From the NCBI RefSeq assembly GCF_000620765.1, contig NZ_JIAK01000012.1, positions 1 through 64,000 on the forward strand: DNA of 64,000 nucleotides, in the 5' to 3' direction. Positions within the stretch are counted from its first letter, which is position 1, and the number at the start of each line of letters is the position of its first letter. The notes below the pieces were generated by a model, which did not search any database, was not told the DNA's origin, and worked only from the letters and a program-made list of their open reading frames with translations. The position numbers and the translations under genes are program-made. This DNA comes from Desulfovermiculus halophilus DSM 18834 (GTDB lineage: Bacteria; Desulfobacterota; Desulfovibrionia; Desulfovibrionales; Desulfothermaceae). Shown piece after piece: positions 24,913 to 34,240 of this stretch.

Positions 24913-27474
24913 CTACCCGGCATCCTGGCGGCCGTTCTTATCGTCCCCTTCCCCTTCCTCAGGTTCAGGGGTCAAGCCTCCCAGCTCTTCTGCCTTCTTT
25001 TTGGCCGCCTCAGCCTTGGCCCGGGCTTTTGCGGACTTTTTGACCACCTGATCTTTGTGCCCGGCACTCTCCTTGAAGGCATCCTGCTTGGCCGCGAGCT
25101 CTTCTTCGCTTGCTCCGGAGATCTTGGCCGCTTCCAGCTCTTGATGCAGATCATCGGCCTTGGCAGCGGCCTTTTTCTCTTCATCTTCCAGCTTTTCCTG
25201 CTTTGCCCGGGCATCCTCATAGGCATGCACCGCCTTGCCCGCCTCCCCAGCCGGACCTTCTTCCGGTTCCGCATCCAGATCCAGATCCTCCGCAGCCAAA
25301 CAGAGCACAGTGACCGGGAGCCGGGGCAGAAGCCAGTCCACATCCCCGCCGAACGGATCCACGATCTCAAAACGGCGCAGGCCGAAAGGCAGAAAGACCA
25401 GAGACGCATCCGCAGAATGCTTGACCACAGCCGAGGCATCCCCAGCCTCCACCCAGGAGGACTCGGCCTGAACCCGGTAGTTGTCCAGCACTTCCTGCAG
25501 GTCCTTGCTTTGGGTGTTCGCCTCAGCCGCACCCTGCACCCCCAGGACATTGATGGTGGCCTCTTGCCAAAAGGAATCCCTGGTCAGCAGGTAACCGAGC
25601 AGGAGCATGAGCCGACTGGTAGCTTCTCCCCACCACCAGATATCGATGCGCAGCTGCCGGTCTGCATCCTCAACCAGGGCCTGCCACTTGCTCTCCCCGG
25701 CATCCAGCATCAGGATATTGTGCCCCAGACGAAAGGCGGTGCGCAGGTTCAAGGCCGGATCTTCGCTTACCCGACCGGCATGGCTGGCATTGTGCAGCCA
25801 GTGCAGAAGGACGGTATTGGCCCGCAATGGTCCGACCCCGTAAGACTGAAGCAGAATGTGTATCCCGGTTCGAAGATCCGGGGCGGCAACGCCCAGGGCA
25901 AAGGCATGGGATTCATTGGCAGCTATGTCCTTGGCCAGTGCCTCCTGCTGCTCCTTGCTGTCTCTCAAGGCCTTGGCTCCTTGGCCTTCAGCGATGTTGA
26001 CCACTGTGGTCAGGCCGCTTCCGCCTTCCAGCCACTGGGACATCCGCAACAGCTGCGGCCTCCGGTCCGGGTTGTCGGAAAAGGCCAGGATCTGAGGCCG
26101 CCAATGTCTGGGGTGCTCGCTTTCCCGGGCAGCGGCCAGCAAATGGGTGCGCACCTGCTGCAGATGATAGGAGCGCTGGCTGTCCGCCCATTTGGCTGGA
26201 CCGCTGGTCCGGCGCAAGTATTGGTATAAGGCGCCGAGCACGGCCACAGCAGCCACTCCGCTGGCCGGACTGATGGCCAGCATGACTCCCAGGCAGGCCA
26301 CGGCCCCGATCAGACTGAGCCGAAAATCAAAGAACCGGAATGTGGGCCGAAAAGACGGGCTTTGGGATCGTGCTTCATAAAAGGTGGCGTAGTTCAACAG
26401 GCCGTAGGAGAGAAGGAAAAACATGGAAACCAGGGGAGCGATGGCATTGAGCTTTCCCATTCCGACCACGCCCAGAGCAATGCCCGCACTGAGCAGGACC
26501 GCCCGCCTGGGGTTGTTCATCGGGCCGACTCCCTGGGCAAAAGGCAGAAGCCAGGCAAAGATCCGGTCCGAGGCCAGGGACTGCAGGATGCGGGGAGCTC
26601 CCAGAAAGGAGGCCATGGCCGAGGACAGGGTGGCGGCGATTACCCCGATCAGGACCAGCCAGCTGCCGTAGGCCACTGTCTGCATGGCCGCATATTCCGT
26701 CTGCAGGGTTCCGGCCGGCAGGCTGCCGGCCAGGACCCCGGCAGCCAGGACGTACACCAGCATGGACAGGCCAACCGCGGCAAAAGTGCCCAATGGAAGG
26801 CTGCGGGTAGGGTCCCGCAAGTCTCCGGACATGTTCACCCCTTGGGTGAAGCCGGTCACTGCCGGGAAGAACACGGCAAATACAGCCCAAAACCCGAGGC
26901 CCCCGGCCGGGGCGCTCCAGTTGGCAGCAGCAGTGGCCATTTCCCACTTCAGGCCTCCGCCCAGAAAAAAGGAGCCCAGGGCCAGGACCAAACAGCCCAT
27001 GACCAGGTACTGGAATTTGGTGGCCCAGTCCGCCCCCAGCCAGGCCAGAAGAAAAAGAGGCAACAGTGCGTACAGGGCCAGAAGCTGGGGCGAGGTCCAC
27101 AGGCCCGGGGGCAAAAGGACGGACAGGGCCTCGCCGAAACCTATGAGATAAAAGCCGATGGACACCGATTGGGCCAGGAACAGGACGATGCCCAGGGCCC
27201 CCCCGAACTCCAGCCCCAATGTGCGGGAGATGATATAATAGTACCCTCCGCCTTTGACCCGGAGGTTGGTGGCTATGGCCGCCAGGGAGATGGAGGTCAG
27301 GACCGAAATAACATTGGCCAGGCAGATAATCGCCAGGGCCCGGAGCAATCCGGCCTGGCCCACAACGAATCCCAGGCGGAGGAAAAGGATGATGCCCAGA
27401 ATGGTCAAAATGCTGGGGGTGAACACCCCGCCGAAGGTCCCCAGGGAGCCTGTGGCCCGATTGGAATTCTGCAT
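24913..27474 (-). CDS. APC-superfamily transporter, SLC12 (cation-chloride cotransporter)-like
   Basis: 853 aa. Twelve membrane segments fill residues 1-420. The opening (GTFGGVFTPSILTILGIILFLRLGFVVGQAG) and GGGYYYIISRTLGLEFGG are typical of the Na-K-Cl/K-Cl cotransporter branch. A soluble domain of about 300 residues follows, as in SLC12 proteins, then a Lys/Ala/Glu-rich coiled-coil tail (residues about 750-853). It probably moves K+/Na+ with Cl- or an amino acid; the ion cannot be decided here. It fits the salt-stress theme of the neighbourhood. Confidence 0.83.
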   Translation of the reverse strand: MQNSNRATGSLGTFGGVFTPSILTILGIILFLRLGFVVGQAGLLRALAIICLANVISVLTSISLAAIATNLRVKGGGYYYIISRTLGLEFGGALGIVLFLAQSVSIGFYLIGFGEALSVLLPPGLWTSPQLLALYALLPLFLLAWLGADWATKFQYLVMGCLVLALGSFFLGGGLKWEMATAAANWSAPAGGLGFWAVFAVFFPAVTGFTQGVNMSGDLRDPTRSLPLGTFAAVGLSMLVYVLAAGVLAGSLPAGTLQTEYAAMQTVAYGSWLVLIGVIAATLSSAMASFLGAPRILQSLASDRIFAWLLPFAQGVGPMNNPRRAVLLSAGIALGVVGMGKLNAIAPLVSMFFLLSYGLLNYATFYEARSQSPSFRPTFRFFDFRLSLIGAVACLGVMLAISPASGVAAVAVLGALYQYLRRTSGPAKWADSQRSYHLQQVRTHLLAAARESEHPRHWRPQILAFSDNPDRRPQLLRMSQWLEGGSGLTTVVNIAEGQGAKALRDSKEQQEALAKDIAANESHAFALGVAAPDLRTGIHILLQSYGVGPLRANTVLLHWLHNASHAGRVSEDPALNLRTAFRLGHNILMLDAGESKWQALVEDADRQLRIDIWWWGEATSRLMLLLGYLLTRDSFWQEATINVLGVQGAAEANTQSKDLQEVLDNYRVQAESSWVEAGDASAVVKHSADASLVFLPFGLRRFEIVDPFGGDVDWLLPRLPVTVLCLAAEDLDLDAEPEEGPAGEAGKAVHAYEDARAKQEKLEDEEKKAAAKADDLHQELEAAKISGASEEELAAKQDAFKESAGHKDQVVKKSAKARAKAEAAKKKAEELGGLTPEPEEGEGDDKNGRQDAG

Positions 27475-27622
27475 GCTCCTGCTCCTTGTATCTACCCGGT
27501 GCTGCCAGCATAGTGCGCCGACTCCGCTAGAGGCAAGCCTAATCTGATAAAAATTTTATCCTATATCTATTTGAATATCCATATAATCCACTCAAAGACA
27601 TTCCCTACCTTTCAAGGAGGTA

Positions 27623-27652
27623 TTGACATCATTTTCCATTCCCGGCTAGATA
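27623..27652 (+). promoter_or_regulatory. Candidate sigma-70 promoter of the usp gene
   Basis: TTGACA (27623-27628), an 18-bp spacer and TAGATA (27647-27652) lie about 40 bases before the GTG of the Usp gene. Confidence 0.45.
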
Positions 27653-27692
27653 AAAGATAAAAAGTCCGAAGGAAGAAGCTCGAGGCGGCATT

Positions 27693-28205
27693 GTGAGCAA
27701 AAGAACGTATCGCAATATTCTGTACTGTACTGATTACTCTGATGATGCAGAGTCAGCGTTCGAGCACGCCTTTGATCAGGCCCGAAAACACAAGGCTGCA
27801 TTGCACATAATGAACGTCATTCCCTCGGTAAACCCATGCGATATCTGCTTTGATGAGAACCTGGGGCACCATAAATGCCGCGAGGAATCAGATAGGGTAG
27901 ATGAGTGCAGGAGACTGGAGGAACTGGGTGCCCTGAAAAAAGTATACCGTGAGCGTTGCCAAGATCTCAAAGAATATTTTTTCATCGTCCGGGTGGGTTC
28001 TCCTGATGTAGAAATCATAAAATATGCTGATGAAAATGCTATTGATATGATCATCATGGGCACAGCCGGACGATCAGAAAAAAAGAGGCGGGTCTACATC
28101 AAGACAGCCGCCAATGTTTCCAAGTTCGCCAACTGTCAGGTAATAACCATCGGCAGTCCGCAAATACAGTTCATGCCCCAAGCAGCAACTGATCAGATCG
28201 ATTAA
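27693..28205 (+). CDS. Universal stress protein (single UspA domain)
   Basis: 170 aa from a GTG at 27693. The UspA fold is visible (NILYCTDYSDDAESAFEHAFDQARKH, then IDMIIMGTAGRSEKKRR). The nucleotide loop reads GTAGRSEKKRRVY rather than the canonical GxxGx9GS/T, so ATP binding may be altered. A mid-protein insert (CDICFDENLGHHKCREE) has Cys and His that could bind metal or sense redox. It precedes the histidine kinase by 12 bases, so the two are likely co-transcribed. Confidence 0.88.
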   Translation: MSKRTYRNILYCTDYSDDAESAFEHAFDQARKHKAALHIMNVIPSVNPCDICFDENLGHHKCREESDRVDECRRLEELGALKKVYRERCQDLKEYFFIVRVGSPDVEIIKYADENAIDMIIMGTAGRSEKKRRVYIKTAANVSKFANCQVITIGSPQIQFMPQAATDQID

Positions 28206-28217
28206 AGCGGGAACCGT

Positions 28218-29315
28218 ATGGATATCTCCCAAAGAAGCGGCCTCCATGACCTAACCTTTAAAAGCATCATTGATGCCTTGCCCTGCTACCTGATGATTCA
28301 GGACAAAAACTTCAATATTCTGTTTGCCAACCACAGCTTTCAAAGCGATTTCGGTGCGAATGCCTTGGGTAAACAGTGTTATGCCGTGCTCAAGGGCGTT
28401 CACCATCAGTGCCCCGACTGTCCGGTCCGGGACACTTTCCGGGATAAAGGGTTCCATGTCTCGGAGGAGATGATTTACCTTCAGGACGGAACTGTTTTCG
28501 AAATGTTGGCTTTTTCCGCACCGTTGTTTGATGTGGTCGGCGATGTTGCAGCCTCCATAAAGCTTTTGGCCAATGTGGGCACCATCAAGAACATGCATCG
28601 GGAACTGGTGACCCTGGGCCAGTCCATTGCCCTGCTCTCCCACGACATCAAAAATATCCTGGAGGGGCTGCACGGGGGGATGTATTTGATGGAGGAGGGC
28701 ATCCATGATCTGGACCAGGAGCTTTCCCGGAACGGGCTGGACATGGTCAAGCGGAATGTAACCGAGATCACTCGCATCACCCAGAACATCCTCTACTCGG
28801 CCAAAGACAGACAACCCGCCTTTCAGGAGATTCTGCCCGCAGATCTCGCCCGGCAGGCGGGACAGCTGTATGCGGACAAGGCTCAATCCATAGGGGTTCA
28901 GCTTCAGCTCCAGGTCAATCCCGATGTCCCGGCCCAGGAGATGGATCCGGCCGGGATCTCCAGGACCTTGAGCAACCTGGTCTGGAATGCCTTGCAGGCC
29001 TGCCAGCAGGACATGGAGAAAAGCAAGCACTCTGTATACTTACGCCTGGACTTTTACGACGACTTTCATTTTATGTTCGAGGTGGAAGATAATGCCAGGG
29101 GCATGGATTCCACAACAAAAGAAAATATATTCGCCGAGTTTTACTCTACGAAAGGCCACACCGGCACAGGACTCGGATTGATGGTTGTGGAAAGGATCGT
29201 CAAAAATCACCACGGAAAAATCGAGGTTCTGGCCAAACCGGAGAAGGGAAGCCTGTTTCGAATCATATTTCCGATCCAGCTCAGCGCCTTTATGAGCAAT
29301 CTGCGCATGCAATGA
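28218..29315 (+). CDS. PAS-domain sensor histidine kinase
   Basis: 365 aa, no membrane segments. A PAS domain (about residues 15-120) has Cys54, Cys65 and Cys68 (QCPDC), suggesting redox or metal sensing. The phospho-accepting His142 lies in ALLSHDIKNILEG. The HATPase domain shows N-box LVWNALQAC, G1 EDNARGMD and G2 GTGLGLMVVERIV. Its likely partner is the receiver protein downstream, now separated by MITE copy E and a hairpin repeat. Confidence 0.9.
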   Translation: MDISQRSGLHDLTFKSIIDALPCYLMIQDKNFNILFANHSFQSDFGANALGKQCYAVLKGVHHQCPDCPVRDTFRDKGFHVSEEMIYLQDGTVFEMLAFSAPLFDVVGDVAASIKLLANVGTIKNMHRELVTLGQSIALLSHDIKNILEGLHGGMYLMEEGIHDLDQELSRNGLDMVKRNVTEITRITQNILYSAKDRQPAFQEILPADLARQAGQLYADKAQSIGVQLQLQVNPDVPAQEMDPAGISRTLSNLVWNALQACQQDMEKSKHSVYLRLDFYDDFHFMFEVEDNARGMDSTTKENIFAEFYSTKGHTGTGLGLMVVERIVKNHHGKIEVLAKPEKGSLFRIIFPIQLSAFMSNLRMQ

Positions 29316-29439
29316 AGCTTTATGTGGACACACGGACCAGACACGTATAGACAATACAAGAGATTCTTCAGTCGCTACGCTCCTTCAGAATGACAAGAAG
29401 GCATCAGAACCATCGGGCAGGCCGCCATTCTTTTGTTTG

Positions 29440-29518
29440 GGTTCTTCGACGTAGCTTGTGGATTTTTGGAGTTTGCCATCTCTTCTGTAGGCTATTCCAC
29501 TTTCTGTGTCGAACAGCC
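29440..29518. mobile_element. MITE copy E (79 bp, short form, inverted)
   Basis: Opposite orientation to the others: it starts GGTTCTTCGAC and ends GTCGAACAGCC, between exact 8-bp duplications TTTGTTTG (29432-29439 and 29519-29526). It lies between the histidine kinase and its probable response regulator. Confidence 0.9.
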
Positions 29519-29608
29519 TTTGTTTGTCATTCTGAGCGAGCCTGCGAGCGAAGAATCTCTCATGAAAATGGATACATGAAAATTATGCTCTAATGGCCTT
29601 TTTTAAGG

Positions 29609-29666
29609 CATTATTTTCGTGCTTCGTTAGCTAAAGCGTGCCTGCCCTTTGGCAGGCATAGGGGTT
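29609..29666. repeat. 58-bp hairpin repeat, copy 2
   Basis: Same family and length as 24748-24805. The 3' half forms a stem GCCTGCC / GGCAGGC. It ends just before the response-regulator ribosome site region. Confidence 0.7.
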
Positions 29667-29693
29667 AACATGACCAGCCAGGGGGAGGTCGAG

Positions 29694-30083
29694 ATGGAAA
29701 AGGCTAAAAATGTTTTGATTATCGACGATAACCAGGACTATGTGTTGGCCATGAAAACTTTTTTGACCAAAAGAGGATTCTCTGTACTGACAGCCCCGGA
29801 TGGGGAGTCGGGCATCAGACTCATCTCCAAAGAGGTTCCGGACATCGTATTGCTCGATGTGATGATGGAGTCTTTGTATTCAGGCTTTGACGTCTGCAAG
29901 TTCATGCGCAACGACCCTGGGCTCAAGGATATTCCCATCATAGGCATTTCCGGCTTAAAGGACGAGCTGGGAATCAAGTACGATCAGGACAGGGACAGCG
30001 AATACTTCAGCCCGGACGCCTTTTTCGACAAGCCGGTGGACAAAGAGGCCCTGCTCAAAACCATGAACGATTTGCTGGGCTAA
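29694..30083 (+). CDS. Single-domain response regulator
   Basis: 129 aa from ATG 29694, 6 bases after GGGGGAGG; the longer frame has a weaker start. Receiver domain only: acidic pair in IIDDNQDYV, phospho-accepting Asp55 in IVLLDVMM, and the Lys of FFDKPVD. With no output domain it must act by protein contact, as Rrf1 does in some Hmc operons. It lies upstream of the Usp and hmc genes. Confidence 0.9.
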   Translation: MEKAKNVLIIDDNQDYVLAMKTFLTKRGFSVLTAPDGESGIRLISKEVPDIVLLDVMMESLYSGFDVCKFMRNDPGLKDIPIIGISGLKDELGIKYDQDRDSEYFSPDAFFDKPVDKEALLKTMNDLLG

Positions 30084-30198
30084 GGCCCGAATCCACCACT
30101 GGTTTTTGCGGTCAAATTTCATACTGAATAAGTATGCTTATGTCCGTGCTGCCCGCTCCAGGAAACCCGGCAATAAGGAGCGACCAAGGAGTTCGCCC

Positions 30199-31143
30199 AT
30201 GTTTAAAAAGATACTTTTCGCCACCAGCGCCTCCCCGGCCTGCGACAATGCGGCACGGGTGGCCTTTGATCTGGCCCGGGTGCATGAGGCTGAATTGACG
30301 GTATTTCATGTCCTGGGCATCCCCAGCCACGGTTTCAGCCAAGGAGTCCAGGACTATAGATCCGGAAACCTGGAGGTGCTCAGCTCGGACTATACGGACT
30401 GGGTCCTGGAAGAACTGCGCCATTTGTACGAAAAGCAGCTAAAGACATACACCAATTGTCTGTTTGAGGTCGCAACCGGCATCCCGTCCCGGGAAATACT
30501 GCGCATGGCCCGAAAAATCGATGCCGACTGCATCATTTTGGGCGCACATACCAGCGATGAAGACGTGGCCATCTCCAAATACAGATCTATTGTGGGCAAT
30601 ACCCTGCGCAAGGTGAGCAAGGCGGCCAAGTGTCCGGTACTCATCGTTAATCGTCCATGCATGACCTGCTGGAACTACTTCACCCACATCGTGGTCGGGG
30701 TGGATTTTTCCAAGCCTTCGGATGCGGCCTTTCAGTTCGCCCTGCAAACAGCAAAAGACCTCCAAAGCAGCCTGCACATCTTCCATGCCTTGGACCTCAA
30801 CCACCTTCACCCGGGTATAGTTCCGGATCAGGAGACTATTGAGAAGGCGATTGCAGGGGCCCAAAAAAAGTTGGAGTACCACTACCTTTCCAGACTGGGG
30901 GACTTTGAGGACGCTACCTACGATATCCGGGAGGGGGTTCCATTTGTGGAAATTCTTAAGTTCGCCAGGGAGAAGGAGGCCGACCTGATTGTTATGGCCC
31001 ACCATGCCAAGGATGCGGACCTGGATGAGGCGGATATGGGCAGTACCGTCGAGCAAGTGGTCCTCCGCTCCGCCTGTCCAGTAGCCAATGTCAACCGCAG
31101 CCCGGGAAGAGAAGCCAGTCCCGAGCAGACTCATAAGCACTGA
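30199..31143 (+). CDS. Tandem universal stress protein
   Basis: 314 aa from ATG 30199 (MFKKILFATS), 8 bases after AAGGAG. Two UspA domains: residues 1-150 (ILGAHTSDEDVAISKYRSIVGNTLRKVSK) and about 160-310 (VGVDFSKPSDAAFQF, LIVMAHHAKDADLDEADMG). The first keeps a nucleotide-type glycine loop better than the second. It lies directly upstream of hmcA on the same strand, 113 bases apart, and could be part of its regulation. Confidence 0.88.
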   Translation: MFKKILFATSASPACDNAARVAFDLARVHEAELTVFHVLGIPSHGFSQGVQDYRSGNLEVLSSDYTDWVLEELRHLYEKQLKTYTNCLFEVATGIPSREILRMARKIDADCIILGAHTSDEDVAISKYRSIVGNTLRKVSKAAKCPVLIVNRPCMTCWNYFTHIVVGVDFSKPSDAAFQFALQTAKDLQSSLHIFHALDLNHLHPGIVPDQETIEKAIAGAQKKLEYHYLSRLGDFEDATYDIREGVPFVEILKFAREKEADLIVMAHHAKDADLDEADMGSTVEQVVLRSACPVANVNRSPGREASPEQTHKH

Positions 31144-31256
31144 ATTTGAACTCTCTCAGGTCCTACAAGACGTATTGCCCGAACTCGGACAGCTGCGGCA
31201 CCAAACGGCAGGACAGCCTGCCTGGGCTCAAACCTTGACCAAAGGAATCGGATTTC

Positions 31257-33176
31257 ATGTTCAGGAGTCGGCGACCCAGGAGTGAAGGCAGAGGAGACGG
31301 CTCACACCCGGTAACAGGCCTTAGGGGTACAGCCGCGATATGTCTGGGCCTTGTTGTGGTCCTTGGAGCCATTGGGTTTGTCCGGGCCGGAAACGCAGAG
31401 CGGCAAACCGCCAATCGCCCGGGGCTCATTCAGATCCGTTCCATGCAGGCTTTTGGTGAACGAGAGCTTCCTCCAGTGCGTTTTGCCCATGATCTGCACA
31501 CCGATGCCCTGGCCGGCCAGGGGGACGCATGTACAGCATGTCATCCCCGGGTCAACGGCAGCTTAGTATTCACCTTTTCCCAGGTTCAGGCTGCGGATAA
31601 AGAAGATGCCAAGGCCCTGTATCACGACCGGTGCGTGTCCTGTCATCGGACCCAGAACAAGAAGGGCCGTGACTCAGGCCCCCTGGAGGGCGAATGCCGG
31701 AGCTGCCACCGATCCGGCCCCCGGAACGGACCTGAACAGGCCGAGGCCGGCATGGATCTCGTCCTGCATGCCGATCATATTGCCTCCATATCCAACCAAG
31801 ACGAAGGCTGTGGCAATTGCCATCATACCTATGACCCTCAGAGCCAGAAGCTGATCCATACCAAAGGCCGAGAGCTCGGCTGCCGGGCATGCCACGGAGA
31901 GGACACCCGCACGGCCCTGTCCTCGCTGTCTCAGGCCCCGGCCGAATCTTTGTTCACACCCCGGGTTTCTCCGGAGTACCTGGCCGGAGGACAACCTCCC
32001 TCCTGGGGCCAGGCCGCACATCTTTCCTGTCTTAATTGTCATGTGCAAGCCCGCAACTCCGCCTCTGACCATGATCTTCAGGCACCTGTATCCTGCCGGG
32101 GATGCCACAGCAGCACCCAGAAACCGGCCCAGGATACCCACACTTTCCCCCGCCTGGAGCGGGGACAGCCGGATGCAACATTTATTGCCCCTGTTCCGGC
32201 CGATGTGAAGGCCGGTGGCAGTGATTTTGGGGAACATAACCTGATGCAACCGGTGCTTTTTGATCACAAGCTCCATGAGCAATCAGCAGACACCTGCCGG
32301 AAATGCCATCACCAATCCAGGCTGGAACCCTGCACCAAGTGTCACCGTCTGCAGGCCTCGGAAGAAGGAGGGATGATCACCCTGGACCAGGCAATGCACA
32401 GCCCTGGCTCAGAGCAAAGCTGTGTGGGCTGTCATCGCCAGCAGGCCAAAAGCAGGCCAGAATGCGCAGGATGTCATGTCTTTCGCACAGAATCCTGGGG
32501 CCAAGACACAGACACCTGCCGAATCTGCCATGATCCCAGGAGCCCGGACCACCAGGAGCTTTTGGACATGTCCTCCACGGAACGCTCCAGCAGGGCGGAC
32601 AGCATGCGTACGCTCCGGGATCAAATGCCGCCAGACCCCGAACTCAAGCCTCTGCCCCAGGAATTCACCATCCAGCTGGACTCTGAAGCCTTTGGTTCCC
32701 TGACCTTCCCGGTCCGCTTGTCCTCCAGGGACATGGCCAAACTGCGGGATCGACTGACCAAAGCCTCTGAAAAGGAAACCACCCAGCAGCTGATCCAAAA
32801 CATGCCTCGGGAAGTAACTATTGATCGGTTGTCCGACCAATATGGTCCAGTGAGCTTACCGCACGCCAGGATAGCGCTCGCCCTCCTGGAAGGAATTGAG
32901 CCCGATTCCCTGGCTCAGGCCTTTCACCAGGACCGGTTTACCCTGTGTCAGGGATGTCACCACCAGTCTCCGCCCAGTGCAAACCCGCCGTCCTGCGCCA
33001 GCTGCCATGCCCGGCCCTTTGGGCCCACTACCCCGGACCGCCCGGGTCTGAAGGCTGCCTATCACCGCATGTGCATGGACTGCCACGACCGGATGGAGAT
33101 AGACGAACCGACGAACACCGACTGTTCTGCCTGCCATGCGCAGAATAAATCCCGCATTATCAGGGACATAAAGTAA
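31257..33176 (+). CDS. hmcA: High-molecular-mass cytochrome c HmcA (16 hemes)
   Basis: 639 aa with an N-terminal basic/hydrophobic signal (residues 23-45, [18 protein letters not shown]). I count 16 CxxCH heme sites (CTACH, CVSCH, CRSCH, CGNCH, CRACH, CLNCH, CRGCH, CRKCH, CTKCH, CVGCH, CAGCH, CRICH, CQGCH, CASCH, CMDCH, CSACH). Sixteen hemes is the defining feature of HmcA. It receives electrons in the periplasm, mainly from hydrogenase via cytochrome c3, and passes them to the membrane partners encoded downstream. Confidence 0.95.
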   Translation: MFRSRRPRSEGRGDGSHPVTGLRGTAAICLGLVVVLGAIGFVRAGNAERQTANRPGLIQIRSMQAFGERELPPVRFAHDLHTDALAGQGDACTACHPRVNGSLVFTFSQVQAADKEDAKALYHDRCVSCHRTQNKKGRDSGPLEGECRSCHRSGPRNGPEQAEAGMDLVLHADHIASISNQDEGCGNCHHTYDPQSQKLIHTKGRELGCRACHGEDTRTALSSLSQAPAESLFTPRVSPEYLAGGQPPSWGQAAHLSCLNCHVQARNSASDHDLQAPVSCRGCHSSTQKPAQDTHTFPRLERGQPDATFIAPVPADVKAGGSDFGEHNLMQPVLFDHKLHEQSADTCRKCHHQSRLEPCTKCHRLQASEEGGMITLDQAMHSPGSEQSCVGCHRQQAKSRPECAGCHVFRTESWGQDTDTCRICHDPRSPDHQELLDMSSTERSSRADSMRTLRDQMPPDPELKPLPQEFTIQLDSEAFGSLTFPVRLSSRDMAKLRDRLTKASEKETTQQLIQNMPREVTIDRLSDQYGPVSLPHARIALALLEGIEPDSLAQAFHQDRFTLCQGCHHQSPPSANPPSCASCHARPFGPTTPDRPGLKAAYHRMCMDCHDRMEIDEPTNTDCSACHAQNKSRIIRDIK

Positions 33177-33193
33177 AGGCGAGGAGCTGGAAT

Positions 33194-34240
33194 ATGCACA
33201 GACGAACATTCCTGGGCCTGCTCGGTGCAGCCGGAGCGGGAACCATGGCCCCCGGCCAGGCCGGGGCGGGAACACACTCTGATTTTCCAGGACCTGCGCG
33301 GCAGATGGGTATTGTCTTCGACGCAACCCGGTGCATCGGCTGCCGGCGATGCGAACAGGCATGCTTTGAAGTCAACGGACTGCCCCAGCCGGAGCAGCCG
33401 TTCGACGATCTTTCAGTCCTGAATGCCCAGCGCAGGCCGGATGACAAGGCCTATACCGTAGTGAATAAGTACACGCCGCAAGAGGCAGAACAGCCTGTCT
33501 ACATCAAAACCCAGTGCAACCACTGCCTTGAGCCGGCCTGCGCCTCTTCCTGCTTTGTCGCCGCCTACACCAAGACCCGGGAAGGGGCTGTAATCTATGA
33601 TCAGTCCGTCTGTGTCGGCTGCCGCTACTGCATGATCGCCTGTCCCTTTGAAATCCCGGCCTACACCTATGACCGTCCGGTCAGCCCCAGGATCATGAAA
33701 TGCACCATGTGCGCCCCGCGAATAGCCCAGGACAAGCTTCCCGGATGCGTCCAGGCCTGCCCCAAAGAGGCCCTGACCTTCGGTCTCCGGGAAGAGGTCC
33801 TGTACCAGGCCAAGGAGCGTATCCGCCGGAATCCGGACCGGTACATCGATCACATCTACGGGGAACGTGAAATGGGCGGGACAAGCTGGATGTATCTCTC
33901 CGGAGTCCCATTCCACCGGCTCGGCCTGCGGGAAGACCTGGGAACGACCCCGGCCCCGAAGCTGACCTCCGGGGCCTTGGCCGCCGTACCCATGGTCACC
34001 GCTTTATGGCCCGTTCTGCTCGGTGGGGTGTATTTCATCACCAAGCGCAAAGACCTTCTCGCCTCCAGAGCGAAAAAAGAGGCTGTGGCCTCAGCCCTGG
34101 AAAAGGCTCAAGAAGAGCATCGGGCCGAGCTGAAGAAAGTCAGGGAAAAAGCGGAGAAGGAAAAGCAGGCGGCCATCGACAAAGAGGTCCAAAAGGCCCT
34201 GGACCGGGCGGCAGACGAACAGAAGAAGGAGGATTCCTGA
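33194..34240 (+). CDS. hmcB: Hmc complex iron-sulfur protein HmcB
   Basis: 348 aa. A twin-arginine signal ([10 protein letters not shown]) marks Tat export. Four [4Fe-4S] Cys groups: [35 protein letters not shown], and CTMC with CVQAC. A single membrane helix (about residues 262-280) anchors it, followed by a charged coiled-coil tail rich in Lys/Glu. It relays electrons from HmcA to the membrane subunits. Its stop overlaps the hmcC start. Confidence 0.94.
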   Translation: MHRRTFLGLLGAAGAGTMAPGQAGAGTHSDFPGPARQMGIVFDATRCIGCRRCEQACFEVNGLPQPEQPFDDLSVLNAQRRPDDKAYTVVNKYTPQEAEQPVYIKTQCNHCLEPACASSCFVAAYTKTREGAVIYDQSVCVGCRYCMIACPFEIPAYTYDRPVSPRIMKCTMCAPRIAQDKLPGCVQACPKEALTFGLREEVLYQAKERIRRNPDRYIDHIYGEREMGGTSWMYLSGVPFHRLGLREDLGTTPAPKLTSGALAAVPMVTALWPVLLGGVYFITKRKDLLASRAKKEAVASALEKAQEEHRAELKKVREKAEKEKQAAIDKEVQKALDRAADEQKKEDS

